This document shows positions 1 through 6,425 of a DNA stretch of 7,367 bases, one piece after another (positions within the stretch are counted from its first letter, which is position 1; each line of letters starts with the position of its first letter). Made by a program: the position numbers and the translations under genes. Source of the DNA: Candidatus Babeliales bacterium (GTDB taxonomy: Bacteria; Babelota; Babeliae; Babelales; JANWKD01). The notes under the pieces are model-generated. The model searched no databases, was not told the origin of the DNA, and saw only the letters and a list, made by a program, of their open reading frames with translations. The stretch lies in contig JANWKD010000029.1 of NCBI GenBank assembly GCA_025451595.1, positions 1 through 7,367 of the forward strand, written 5' to 3'.

Positions 1-1246
1 ATTGAAAATTATATTTCAAGGGCGCTTGAGGTTTTTTGCCTGCGATGATCGCTTGTGCAGCGGATAAAGCTTGGGAAAGTGATGGATATTGATCTTGTAC
101 CGTAATAAGTCGATTTTTAGGCACGTTATTTTTTAAGGATAAATCTGAAGCAGATTTGCCTAATAAGGATGATTGTGGTGATACGAGGGTATTTTCATTA
201 CTCACTTGAATATAAACCATTTCTCCGGGTAGTGCGACTATTGGCTTATAAAGATTTGGACCAACTTGTAAAATAATAATAGTTGATTTTGTAAGATAAT
301 TTGGAAGAGCATAGGTGACAAATCTATTTGGATTAATTGATATTGGTACTAAAGATTTGTCGGTTGCCTGTAAAATATTTTCGTCAGCAGTTCCTAAATA
401 TACGATAGTTACGGGATTAGTTTTATTTTTGTTTAATAGTTCGAATTGATAGAGGCTCATCTCTTGGTCGTCGGGTGTTGACTGTCCTTCGATAGTATAA
501 TCGATATATTCTTTGATAATTTGATCGGTGGCATTTGCGATTTTTTCCTTCGCATCACTGATCGCTTGCGCAAGCGACTTAGTAACCGTTGAGGTGATTT
601 GCTCTACTAATTTAATGATGACAGAATTATTAAATTCCTTACCTACTATCTGCATATTCTTTATAAACGTTTTCCAGTTGTCTTTTTGTTCTTTTTCGAT
701 TTGAATTGGTCCGAGTAGCCCCGCTAATTCGTCAATAGCTTTCTGACGCAATCCGGATTCTTTGAAAATAGTGTTTTTTAAGCGAGTCAAATCGTGCGAT
801 AGTTGTGTAATATAATAGTTCATCTCATTTTTTATCTTTGTCGTAAGCTCCATTTCGATGCTTGCGGTTGTTCGCGGAGCATTGAGCTGATTGAATAGCT
901 GATGTATCGTGGCAATAGTTTGAAAAATTCGTTGTCGTGCTATTTGATTGAAATGATTAATAATATTGTCAGCAAATGTTTCGAAGTTAGTCGCTAACGT
1001 ATAAAAACTTTTGGTGGTTGCCCCAGAAGCAGTAAATTCATTTTGCAAAGCATTTGCTGCATCTCTGGCATACGCATTGATATCTTTCGTTGAATCGTTC
1101 AGCGTATCGGGAACATTGTTATTGATGATAGTTGCAATAGACGTTTTAATTTTGTTTTCGGTGGTTAATTGAGCGGCAAGGTCAATATAAATAGACGACA
1201 ACATTAAGCTATACAAAGCAAGAAAATAGAATGATTTTTTTATCAT
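1..1246 (-). CDS. Large exported protein of unknown family (C-terminus off left edge)
   Basis: I do not recognise this protein. The minus strand is open from an ATG at 1246 to the left edge, giving 415 codons without a stop; the stop lies outside the window. The start is supported by a strong AAGGAGA site (minus strand, 1251-1257) five bases before the ATG. Residues 1-26 look like a Sec signal peptide: two lysines at positions 3-4, a hydrophobic core (FYFLALYSLMLSSIYI) and a likely cut after LAA. Residues about 27-260 are rich in polar and helix-forming residues, probably long helices or coiled coil. Residues about 275-350 alternate hydrophobic and polar residues like a beta domain (for example VTIVYLG, TIIILQVG, MVYIQVSN). 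Residues 380-405 look helical again. There is no cysteine in the 415 residues seen. It is probably periplasmic, outer-membrane-associated or secreted. It is divergent from the next gene, also exported. Its function is unknown. Confidence 0.82.
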   Translation of the reverse strand, partial: MIKKSFYFLALYSLMLSSIYIDLAAQLTTENKIKTSIATIINNNVPDTLNDSTKDINAYARDAANALQNEFTASGATTKSFYTLATNFETFADNIINHFNQIARQRIFQTIATIHQLFNQLNAPRTTASIEMELTTKIKNEMNYYITQLSHDLTRLKNTIFKESGLRQKAIDELAGLLGPIQIEKEQKDNWKTFIKNMQIVGKEFNNSVIIKLVEQITSTVTKSLAQAISDAKEKIANATDQIIKEYIDYTIEGQSTPDDQEMSLYQFELLNKNKTNPVTIVYLGTADENILQATDKSLVPISINPNRFVTYALPNYLTKSTIIILQVGPNLYKPIVALPGEMVYIQVSNENTLVSPQSSLLGKSASDLSLKNNVPKNRLITVQDQYPSLSQALSAAQAIIAGKKPQAPLKYNFQ

Positions 1247-1336
1247 GAAATCTCCTTAAAAAGGCATAGTGATTGCTCTATTTTTAGCATTACTGAAAGA
1301 CTGTAACATGTACGTCATTTGCAAGTAAATATTGAT

Positions 1337-1376
1337 TTGAAAGTATTGAAATAATCATACTATTTTTATCTATAGT
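1337..1376 (+). promoter_or_regulatory. Possible promoter for the 1411-2040 gene
   Basis: Two TTGAAA hexamers (1337-1342 and 1346-1351) lie at -35-like distances from AT-rich -10-like hexamers: TATTTT at 1361-1366 (18-base spacer from the first) and TCTATA at 1369-1374 (17-base spacer from the second). None is a close -10 match, and the background is AT-rich, so this is a weak call. For the opposite gene the only candidate I see is an extended -10-like TGCTAAAAA on the minus strand (1281-1289), without a matching -35. Confidence 0.28.
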
Positions 1377-1410
1377 TCAGTGGAGTATAAAAAGGGAAAA
1401 GGATTAAGAA

Positions 1411-2040
1411 ATGAAACGTATATCAGTTTTTTACCTATTGTTACCGATGATGACACTGAACGCGACGCCGCACGTCGACATTGATACATTGATAGGACGC
1501 CTTGAGATTCATATTACTCAATTGCAAAATGTTCAAGAGCAGCAAAAAGTAACCACCTATATTTTTGAGGATTCTGAAACCAAAACGTTTACCTTTTCTG
1601 ATATGATATCATTCGATCACAATCTTATTAGATGGTGTATTAAAACTATGGAAAAAAGAAAAAATTTATCCCCATTATTTGATACTTGGGAAACATTTAA
1701 AACGTATCGTTATGTCGAAGGCCTACAAGCGCCACTTTTTATCCGAGAATGCGCATTGCTGATACTTATCATCTACAATAATATTTTAGTTGGCATGTCA
1801 TCTTCAAACCATGCGCGCATTAATGCTCAAGAGATTTCGATTTTATTTAACAAAGTTGCAGGATTACCGTTACATGAACTCATCGATGTGTTGGATAAAA
1901 TAAGAAGTGAACTATCGTCTATTCTAGAAGCGCACCCACTCAAGCCACATCAAACATTATTGCAGTGGCTGCAAGAGAACTGGTGGGTCCCGCCAACTGT
2001 TGTTGCTGGAATTATTGTAGCAATATTGTTTAGACAATAG
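1411..2040 (+). CDS. Exported protein with C-terminal membrane anchor, unknown family
   Basis: I do not recognise this 209-residue protein. The ATG at 1411 is preceded by AAAAGGA (1397-1403) with seven bases of spacing, so the start is well supported. Residues 1-18 look like a signal peptide (MKRIS, then a hydrophobic run ending LNA), with a likely cut after Ala18. Residues 25-100 are mixed and mostly helical in character. Residues 113-128 (ECALLILIIYNNILVG) are strongly hydrophobic and could be a buried helix or a second membrane segment. The C-terminus, residues 190-209, has two tryptophans and a VPP turn followed by a hydrophobic stretch (TVVAGIIVAILF) and a short FRQ tail, a good tail-anchor candidate. 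The predicted form is a periplasmic domain tied to the inner membrane by its C-terminus. It is divergent from another exported orphan, and carD follows after 170 bases from its own promoter. Its function is unknown. Confidence 0.8.
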   Translation: MKRISVFYLLLPMMTLNATPHVDIDTLIGRLEIHITQLQNVQEQQKVTTYIFEDSETKTFTFSDMISFDHNLIRWCIKTMEKRKNLSPLFDTWETFKTYRYVEGLQAPLFIRECALLILIIYNNILVGMSSSNHARINAQEISILFNKVAGLPLHELIDVLDKIRSELSSILEAHPLKPHQTLLQWLQENWWVPPTVVAGIIVAILFRQ

Positions 2041-2063
2041 TAGCATACAACATAATCGATAAG

Positions 2064-2092
2064 TTTTTTCGGGATATCTTTTGTGGTATACT
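2064..2092 (+). promoter_or_regulatory. Extended -10 promoter upstream of carD
   Basis: TATACT at 2087-2092 matches five of six bases of TATAAT and is preceded by TGG (2084-2086), which makes an extended -10 element. The -35 region 17 bases upstream is only a T-run (2064-2069), as is often tolerated with an extended -10. Transcription would start near 2099, giving a leader of about 110 bases before the carD ATG at 2211. This also argues against translation starting at the in-frame TTG at 2097. Confidence 0.5.
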
Positions 2093-2197
2093 GAATTTGT
2101 ACAGGTTTCTTTTATCGAAAATTGCCACGTATAAATTTGCTATGGAGCATATCAAGACTATTGTGCATTCTTGCAATGGATTTTGGTACCATAAAAA

Positions 2198-2204
2198 AAG
2201 GGAG
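2198..2204 (+). promoter_or_regulatory. Ribosome binding site fixing the carD start
   Basis: AAGGGAG at 2198-2204 lies six bases before the ATG at 2211. The reading frame stays open upstream as far as a TTG at 2097, but this site and the start of the conserved CarD domain immediately after the ATG show that 2211 is the true start. Confidence 0.8.
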
Positions 2205-2210
2205 CTTTTT

Positions 2211-2750
2211 ATGTTTCAATTAAATGATAATGTCGTATACCCTGGCCATGGCATTGCGCGTATTAGTCGCATTATAGAAAAAGTAATTGCTGGTCAAGTA
2301 AATACCTTTTATGAACTCAAATTTCTTAATCAAGAAATGATGATATTAGTCCCTACAAACAATGCCGAAGCTATAGGATTACGATCATTAAGCTCTACAG
2401 AAAAAATAAATGACATTTTTAAATTTCTTGCAGAACCAGCAAAAAGAATTCAGCATCATGAGCTAGCGTCGAGCAATTGGAATAAGCGCAATAAAGACTA
2501 CCAGTTCAAATTGCGCACTGGCAATTTGCGAGACATTTCGGAAATTTATCGAGATCTTAAACATATAGCACAGCATAAAGAACTATCATTTGGAGAAAAA
2601 CATCTCATGCTCAGAACAGAAGCTTTACTTGCCGAAGAAATTGCTATAGTAAGAAAGGTTGAAGAAGAAAAAGCTATCGAACATTTGCGTTCAATTTTCA
2701 ATGACGGATTATTTGGTATCAAATCATGTCAAAGCTCGCAAGCTAGATAG
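2211..2750 (+). CDS. carD: CarD/CdnL-family RNA polymerase-binding transcription regulator
   Basis: CarD/CdnL proteins bind the RNA polymerase beta subunit and stabilise open promoter complexes, especially at rRNA and other core promoters. The 179-residue product has the usual family length. Residues 1-60 form the RNA polymerase interaction domain shared with the repair factor Mfd (TRCF). They begin MFQLNDNVVYPGHGIARI, close to the family pattern VVYPxHGVGxI, and continue through ELKFLN and ILVPTNNAEAIGLR. Residues 85-165 are the helical DNA-binding domain; Trp90 in the NWNKRN motif corresponds by eye to the conserved tryptophan that wedges into the upstream edge of the -10 region. The stretch RDLKHIAQHKELSFGEKHLM is typical of the family. 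The reading frame extends upstream to a TTG at 2097, which would add 38 unconserved residues, but the start at 2211 is supported by its ribosome site. The gene appears to be a single unit: promoter upstream, hairpin downstream. Confidence 0.94.
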   Translation: MFQLNDNVVYPGHGIARISRIIEKVIAGQVNTFYELKFLNQEMMILVPTNNAEAIGLRSLSSTEKINDIFKFLAEPAKRIQHHELASSNWNKRNKDYQFKLRTGNLRDISEIYRDLKHIAQHKELSFGEKHLMLRTEALLAEEIAIVRKVEEEKAIEHLRSIFNDGLFGIKSCQSSQAR

Positions 2751-2777
2751 TCAACGTTTTTTTAATTATATCATACT

Positions 2778-2806
2778 TCCCGTCATTGATCAGGAAAATG
2801 ACGGGA
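2778..2806 (+). terminator. Hairpin after carD, possible terminator
   Basis: TCCCGTCATT (2778-2787) and AATGACGGGA (2797-2806) pair perfectly over ten bases around a nine-base loop. The hairpin lies 27 bases after the carD stop. The bases that follow (TCTTCTC) are pyrimidine-rich but not a true T-tract, so it would be a weak intrinsic terminator. It could instead protect the mRNA 3' end or be a copy of a dispersed palindromic repeat. The seven-T run at 2757-2763 lies before the hairpin and does not serve it. Confidence 0.42.
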
Positions 2807-2815
2807 TCTTCTCAA

Positions 2816-2843
2816 TTGAGTAAAGCCATATTATGCTTATAGT
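2816..2843 (+). promoter_or_regulatory. Possible promoter for the miaA operon
   Basis: TTGAGT (2816-2821) and TATAGT (2838-2843) are separated by 16 bases; each is a fair match to sigma-70 hexamers. The site sits just after the carD hairpin and before miaA, where an operon promoter is expected. The predicted start near 2850 would give a leader of only about 12 bases, beginning at the ribosome site AAGGGA (2850-2855), which weakens the call. Confidence 0.35.
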
Positions 2844-2861
2844 CAGCTAAAGGGAATAAGC

Positions 2862-3833
2862 ATGACTAATACGTTCAATAAAAAATTTATTATTATTGCA
2901 GGAGCGACCGGCGTCGGCAAAACAGATATAGCCATTGAGCTAGCACAACGGCTTAATGGCGCTATTATTAATGCTGATATGGGTCAACTATACACTCCAT
3001 TGACCATTGGCACTGCAAAGCCTCATTGGTTCGAGCAAGCGGTACCACATTATTTATTTGATGTAGTGAACGATCCCATAGATTACAATGTTATTGAGTA
3101 CCGCTCTCGCGCATTCCAATCTATGGAAGCCATTTGGCAACATAACCAAATTCCGTTTGTAGTTGGCGGCTCACATTTTTATATACAGTCATTGTTTTTT
3201 CCACCGTCTGCCAAAGCCCAGGGTAACTTAAGAGAAGAAGATATTTTGCCATTAGATCAAAGCAATTTGTGGCAATATTTGCATGAGATTGATCCCGAAA
3301 GAGCAAAACAAATTCACCAGAACGATACCTATCGCCTCAAGCGCGCTCTCCATATTTGGCACACAACCAAACAAAAACCATCTTCATTTGCAGAAAATTA
3401 TCAATTATCACAGCCTTGCATATTAATTTTTTTAACACGCGATCGAGAAGAATTATATAATAGAATTGATCTGCGTACGCAGCAAATGCTTCAGAGCGGA
3501 TGGATCGATGAAGTTCGCGCATTGCTTGATACGCCCTGGGAATCGTTTTTGCTGGAAAAGAAAATTATTGGATACGATGATATTATCCGTTACTTAAAAA
3601 GCGAACAAACAACATCCACTGATTATAATGAATTAGTAGCAATTATCGCACGAAAAACAAGAAACTATGCAAAAAGACAATTAACCTATTGGCGAATGTT
3701 GGAAAAAAAAATAATGAACATGCAAGCCCAAAATATTCAGCCAACATTACGTATTGCTACTTTCAACTTGACTTTATTGACCCATGATCTATATATAAAT
3801 CAGCTAGCCACTTTTATTATGAAAGAAATTTGA
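2862..3833 (+). CDS. miaA: tRNA dimethylallyltransferase MiaA
   Basis: MiaA transfers a dimethylallyl group from DMAPP to N6 of adenosine 37 in tRNAs that read codons beginning with U, the first step of (ms2)i6A formation in the cytoplasm. The 323-residue product is slightly longer than the usual 300-316. The P-loop GATGVGKT is at residues 14-21. NADMGQLYTPLTIGTAKP (37-54) matches the family block SADSxQVYRxLDIGTAKP. VPHYLFD (61-67), VVGGSHFY (100-107), NDTYRLKRAL (154-163), IGYDDIIRYL (236-245) and TRNYAKRQLTYWR (266-278) match the other conserved blocks in order. Two differences stand out: the serine after the conserved aspartate (DS) is methionine (Asp39-Met40), and GGTGLY is GGSHFY. The extra length is an unconserved C-terminal tail from about residue 284. 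The start at 2862 follows AAGGGA with six bases of spacing. It is the first gene of the cluster, with four bases separating it from the next. Confidence 0.97.
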   Translation: MTNTFNKKFIIIAGATGVGKTDIAIELAQRLNGAIINADMGQLYTPLTIGTAKPHWFEQAVPHYLFDVVNDPIDYNVIEYRSRAFQSMEAIWQHNQIPFVVGGSHFYIQSLFFPPSAKAQGNLREEDILPLDQSNLWQYLHEIDPERAKQIHQNDTYRLKRALHIWHTTKQKPSSFAENYQLSQPCILIFLTRDREELYNRIDLRTQQMLQSGWIDEVRALLDTPWESFLLEKKIIGYDDIIRYLKSEQTTSTDYNELVAIIARKTRNYAKRQLTYWRMLEKKIMNMQAQNIQPTLRIATFNLTLLTHDLYINQLATFIMKEI

Positions 3834-3837
3834 TACT

Positions 3838-4461
3838 ATGCAAAATAATGCCGAAAAATCATGTAGCTGCCAAAGCAACAATATGCTTGTCGTTGATAAA
3901 AAAACAGTAAGTAGGGTAATAGCTTTTCTTCTTCTGGCTTGGTTTTTTACTTTTGTGATCGGTTATTTTTGGGGTAAACGTCATGCAGTATCAACCTTTG
4001 CTCAAAAGATTGAACAAGAATCGTTTGCCGACAAAATATATTATAACACAAGTTTACTATACGATCAGAAAACACCACAATCGACACGGGAAGAAGCGAC
4101 AAAAATAGAAAATGAACAATTAAAAGAAGAACACGAACAGATAAGCTTGCAATCCGCGACCAAGTCAAGCGAGGCAGCAAAGCTCTATCAAGCGCAAATT
4201 TTTGGGGGAACCCAAAAAGCAGCGCAAGCATGTTGTCAGCGTTTGCAAAAAAATGGAATACCCGTATCGGTCGTCAAACGCTTGAGTAAAACACCAAAAA
4301 ATAAAACAATAACATGGTATCAGGTAGTCACCGAACCATTTACGAATCGGCAGGAATTAGAATTGGTACTCGAATCAGTAAAATTTCAAGAAAAAATTCG
4401 CGATGATATTCATATAATAGAACTGGCCGATAGAGCCAATGATCAAAAGAAAGGTCAATAA
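3838..4461 (+). CDS. Single-pass inner-membrane protein with SPOR-like domain
   Basis: The 207-residue protein has a short cytoplasmic N-terminus with two close cysteines (Cys9, Cys11), one membrane helix at about residues 25-46 (VIAFLLLAWFFTFVIGYFWG), a charged glutamine- and glutamate-rich linker (50-112), and a C-terminal domain (114-197). That domain has the SPOR layout: YQAQIFGGTQKAAQACCQRL, then a glycine and a V-rich strand, then WYQVVTEPFTNRQELELVL, matching the common pattern YxVQxGxF...A..L...WYRVxxGPF. SPOR domains bind glycan strands stripped of stem peptides and often act at the division septum. The domain call rests on pattern, and two family glycines are replaced, so it is moderate. 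The start at 3838 is four bases after the miaA stop with only a weak ribosome site, suggesting translational coupling. The stop overlaps the next start by one base (TAATG). Confidence 0.75.
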   Translation: MQNNAEKSCSCQSNNMLVVDKKTVSRVIAFLLLAWFFTFVIGYFWGKRHAVSTFAQKIEQESFADKIYYNTSLLYDQKTPQSTREEATKIENEQLKEEHEQISLQSATKSSEAAKLYQAQIFGGTQKAAQACCQRLQKNGIPVSVVKRLSKTPKNKTITWYQVVTEPFTNRQELELVLESVKFQEKIRDDIHIIELADRANDQKKGQ

Positions 4462-6425
4462 TGATTACAGAAATTCGCCAAAAGTTGCAAGGCTCCGGAT
4501 TCAAAATTGTTGTATGGGTGATATTAATTGCCTTTGCGCTATCATTCTCTCCTTATTTATTTAAAGGGTCGGGAGCAAGACCAAATGCCGCCGCAACGGT
4601 CAATGGCACTCAAATTGCCATTCAAGAATATCAACGCCGCGTATACCAAGAGACAGAGCGAATTGATATGCTCCGGCAACAATTGGGCGCTTATGCAGAC
4701 TCGTTATTGAAATCATTGGGTATGAATAATCCGCGCAAGATGGCTTTGCAGGCGCTCATTCAAGAGGAGCTTATTACGCAAATAGCAAATAAGTTAGGAA
4801 TTACTGTTTCTGCGGATTATATCGCAAGCAAATTGTATGATGCTGAATATATTGTTCAAGAGCTTGGCGACCTTATTCCCTTATACGCATTGGATCAGCA
4901 AGGAAACATCAATATGTCATTATTGCAAAAACATCTTGAGCGCTATGGGATTACTATGCAAGAGTTTGAACATAAATTAGAAGAAAAAATTCGTCGAAGC
5001 TTGGTTATGGAGATTGTAGGTCTTGCTACTTATCCTACAGAGCAAACCATTCAATCTCGTTTTGCCGACATGTTTCTAGGGAAAAAATATACAATCATTA
5101 CGTTGGCTTTTGATAAAATTCTTAACAATATAAAGTCAGCGGGCGTAAACTCAAAAGAATTGGCCGATTTTTTTGCAAACGAAAATAGAAAAAATCATCG
5201 ATATTGGGTGCCAGAAAAACGCCAGGCGGCGATATGGACGTTCAACCCCGAGCAATACGGCTTGGATATCTCCGATCAAGAGATCAAAGCGTATTATGAT
5301 AATCACAAAACAAGCTTTATAAAAACTCCCGCACAAATGAAAGTTCGCCATATTTTATTTGAATTGCCTGAAGGAGCCAATCCGCAAGAAATCCAAACAA
5401 AGGCGCAAGAAATTCGAAATGAGCTTGTTCAAAATCCATCTCTATTTGAACAATTGGCTAATAAGCATAATCCGTCAACCATAAAAAAGGGGGGCTTGAT
5501 CGATTTCTTCTCAAAAGGAGAAAAGGATCAAGCATTTGAACGCGCTGCATTCCGTTTGCAGAAAGATGGAGATATTTCTGACGTTGTTACCACCGCTGAT
5601 GGGTTTGAAATTATTCAACGTGTCGAGAGAAAAGCAACCTCTTACAAACCGTTAGAATCAGTGAAAAAAGAGATTGTTAAACGAGTTCAAGAAACACAAT
5701 TCAAACAGCTGTTCTCTCATGATATGACACGTTTAATCGAATCAATCAAGAAAAATCCTACAGCGCTGAACGATTCTATACAAAAAAAGAATGGCATTAA
5801 AAAAGAGGTTGAAAAGAGTCGCAATGATGATTCTCCGTTAGCTCAAAAAATATTTAAACTCAAAGAAGGTGACTGGGTTCCTATGATTGAAGACGGCAAG
5901 GGGCTGCTGATCAATGTTACTTCGATACAAAAAAGCTATGAGCCAACACTTGATACCGTTAAAAATCAGGTTGAACAAGACTGGTATCGGGCAAAAGCAG
6001 AACAGCAACAGCGAGAAATGGCGCCCAGCTTGTTAAAAGCTATTCATGAACATACTGATGCTCGCGGGTTGGAAAAGAAGTTTGCATTTACGCAAGAAAC
6101 TACTTCGTGGATAAAAAATAGCGACAAGGAACAGCTAGAGAAGCTTTCGAAGAAAGGAATTCCAGTTTCAGAGCTTATATCCCTAGAAAAGGTAGGACAA
6201 TCTGAAATAATCGAGCGCGATGGACAGCTCTTTATCCTGAAACTTGACGCAATAGAACCATTCGATGAGCAGCTCTACAACGAGCATCGCCAAAAAATTG
6301 AGGCTGCTGCCTATCAAGAGGAAAAAGCATTGACCCAAAGAGCTTTTGTTGCGTCTTTATATAGAAATGCTACAATTAAAACTACAGAATTAATACAGGC
6401 AAATAGCGAAGATAGTCTTTCATGA
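4461..6425 (+). CDS. ppiD: PpiD/SurA-type membrane-anchored periplasmic foldase
   Basis: PpiD-type proteins are inner-membrane-anchored periplasmic chaperones that help newly exported proteins fold. The 654-residue product is near the usual length of about 620-650. Residues 15-34 are a single membrane anchor after a short positive N-terminus. Residues 42-190 form a SurA-N-like helical region, starting with the typical ATVNGTQIAIQEYQRRV. Residues 291-390 are one parvulin domain: MKVRHILFELPEG, GGLIDFFSKGEKDQAFERAAF and TTADGFEIIQRVERK match family blocks. Residues 458-510 and 570-620 resemble further copies of the domain's second half (KLKEGDWVPMIEDGKGLLI; LEKVGQSEIIERDGQLFIL), as in other PpiD proteins. 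His297 is kept, but by-eye alignment puts Asn337 at the catalytic Cys/Asp site and Glu383 at the second histidine, so isomerase activity is doubtful. GAAAGG (4449-4454) precedes the ATG, and the stop overlaps the recA start (ATGA). Confidence 0.9.
   Translation: MITEIRQKLQGSGFKIVVWVILIAFALSFSPYLFKGSGARPNAAATVNGTQIAIQEYQRRVYQETERIDMLRQQLGAYADSLLKSLGMNNPRKMALQALIQEELITQIANKLGITVSADYIASKLYDAEYIVQELGDLIPLYALDQQGNINMSLLQKHLERYGITMQEFEHKLEEKIRRSLVMEIVGLATYPTEQTIQSRFADMFLGKKYTIITLAFDKILNNIKSAGVNSKELADFFANENRKNHRYWVPEKRQAAIWTFNPEQYGLDISDQEIKAYYDNHKTSFIKTPAQMKVRHILFELPEGANPQEIQTKAQEIRNELVQNPSLFEQLANKHNPSTIKKGGLIDFFSKGEKDQAFERAAFRLQKDGDISDVVTTADGFEIIQRVERKATSYKPLESVKKEIVKRVQETQFKQLFSHDMTRLIESIKKNPTALNDSIQKKNGIKKEVEKSRNDDSPLAQKIFKLKEGDWVPMIEDGKGLLINVTSIQKSYEPTLDTVKNQVEQDWYRAKAEQQQREMAPSLLKAIHEHTDARGLEKKFAFTQETTSWIKNSDKEQLEKLSKKGIPVSELISLEKVGQSEIIERDGQLFILKLDAIEPFDEQLYNEHRQKIEAAAYQEEKALTQRAFVASLYRNATIKTTELIQANSEDSLS
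6349..6376 (+). promoter_or_regulatory. Possible internal promoter for recA
   Basis: Within the last 80 bases of ppiD, TTGCGT (6349-6354) is followed after 16 bases by TACAAT (6371-6376), which is immediately preceded by TGC (6368-6370). This makes a good extended -10 element (five of six bases plus TGn). Transcription would start near 6383, 39 bases before the recA ATG. I see no CTGT-N8-ACAG or GAAC-N4-GTTC operator around it. Confidence 0.42.

Noticed and set aside
1278..1368. Direct repeat CTATTTTTA at 1278-1286 and 1360-1368 as a regulator site
   Set aside because: A nine-base AT-only-like word recurring once in AT-rich intergenic DNA is expected by chance, and the copies show no symmetry.
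2025..2038. Small hairpin ATTGT/ACAAT over the stop codon at 2040 as a terminator
   Set aside because: The five-pair stem is all weak except one pair, and the nearest T-run (2064-2069) is 26 bases away; chance pairing in AT-rich DNA is more likely.
2097..2210. In-frame N-terminal extension of CarD from TTG at 2097
   Set aside because: The extension has no ribosome site, starts right at the predicted transcript start, and lies before the first conserved CarD residue; the ATG at 2211 has a good ribosome site.
2757..2763. Seven-T run after carD as part of an intrinsic terminator
   Set aside because: Only a four-base AGCT self-pairing lies upstream, too weak for a terminator stem.
3121..3522. 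Antisense open frames of about 61 codons within miaA
   Set aside because: They lie fully inside a well-conserved gene, have no ribosome sites and no recognisable protein features.
3947..4231. Antisense open frame of 94 codons opposite the SPOR-like gene
   Set aside because: Its hydrophobic residues mirror the lysine- and glutamate-rich sense strand; there is no supporting start context.
6242..6270. GAAC-containing stretch near the end of ppiD as a Gram-positive-type SOS box
   Set aside because: The second half-site does not match GTTC and the position is far from the predicted recA promoter.
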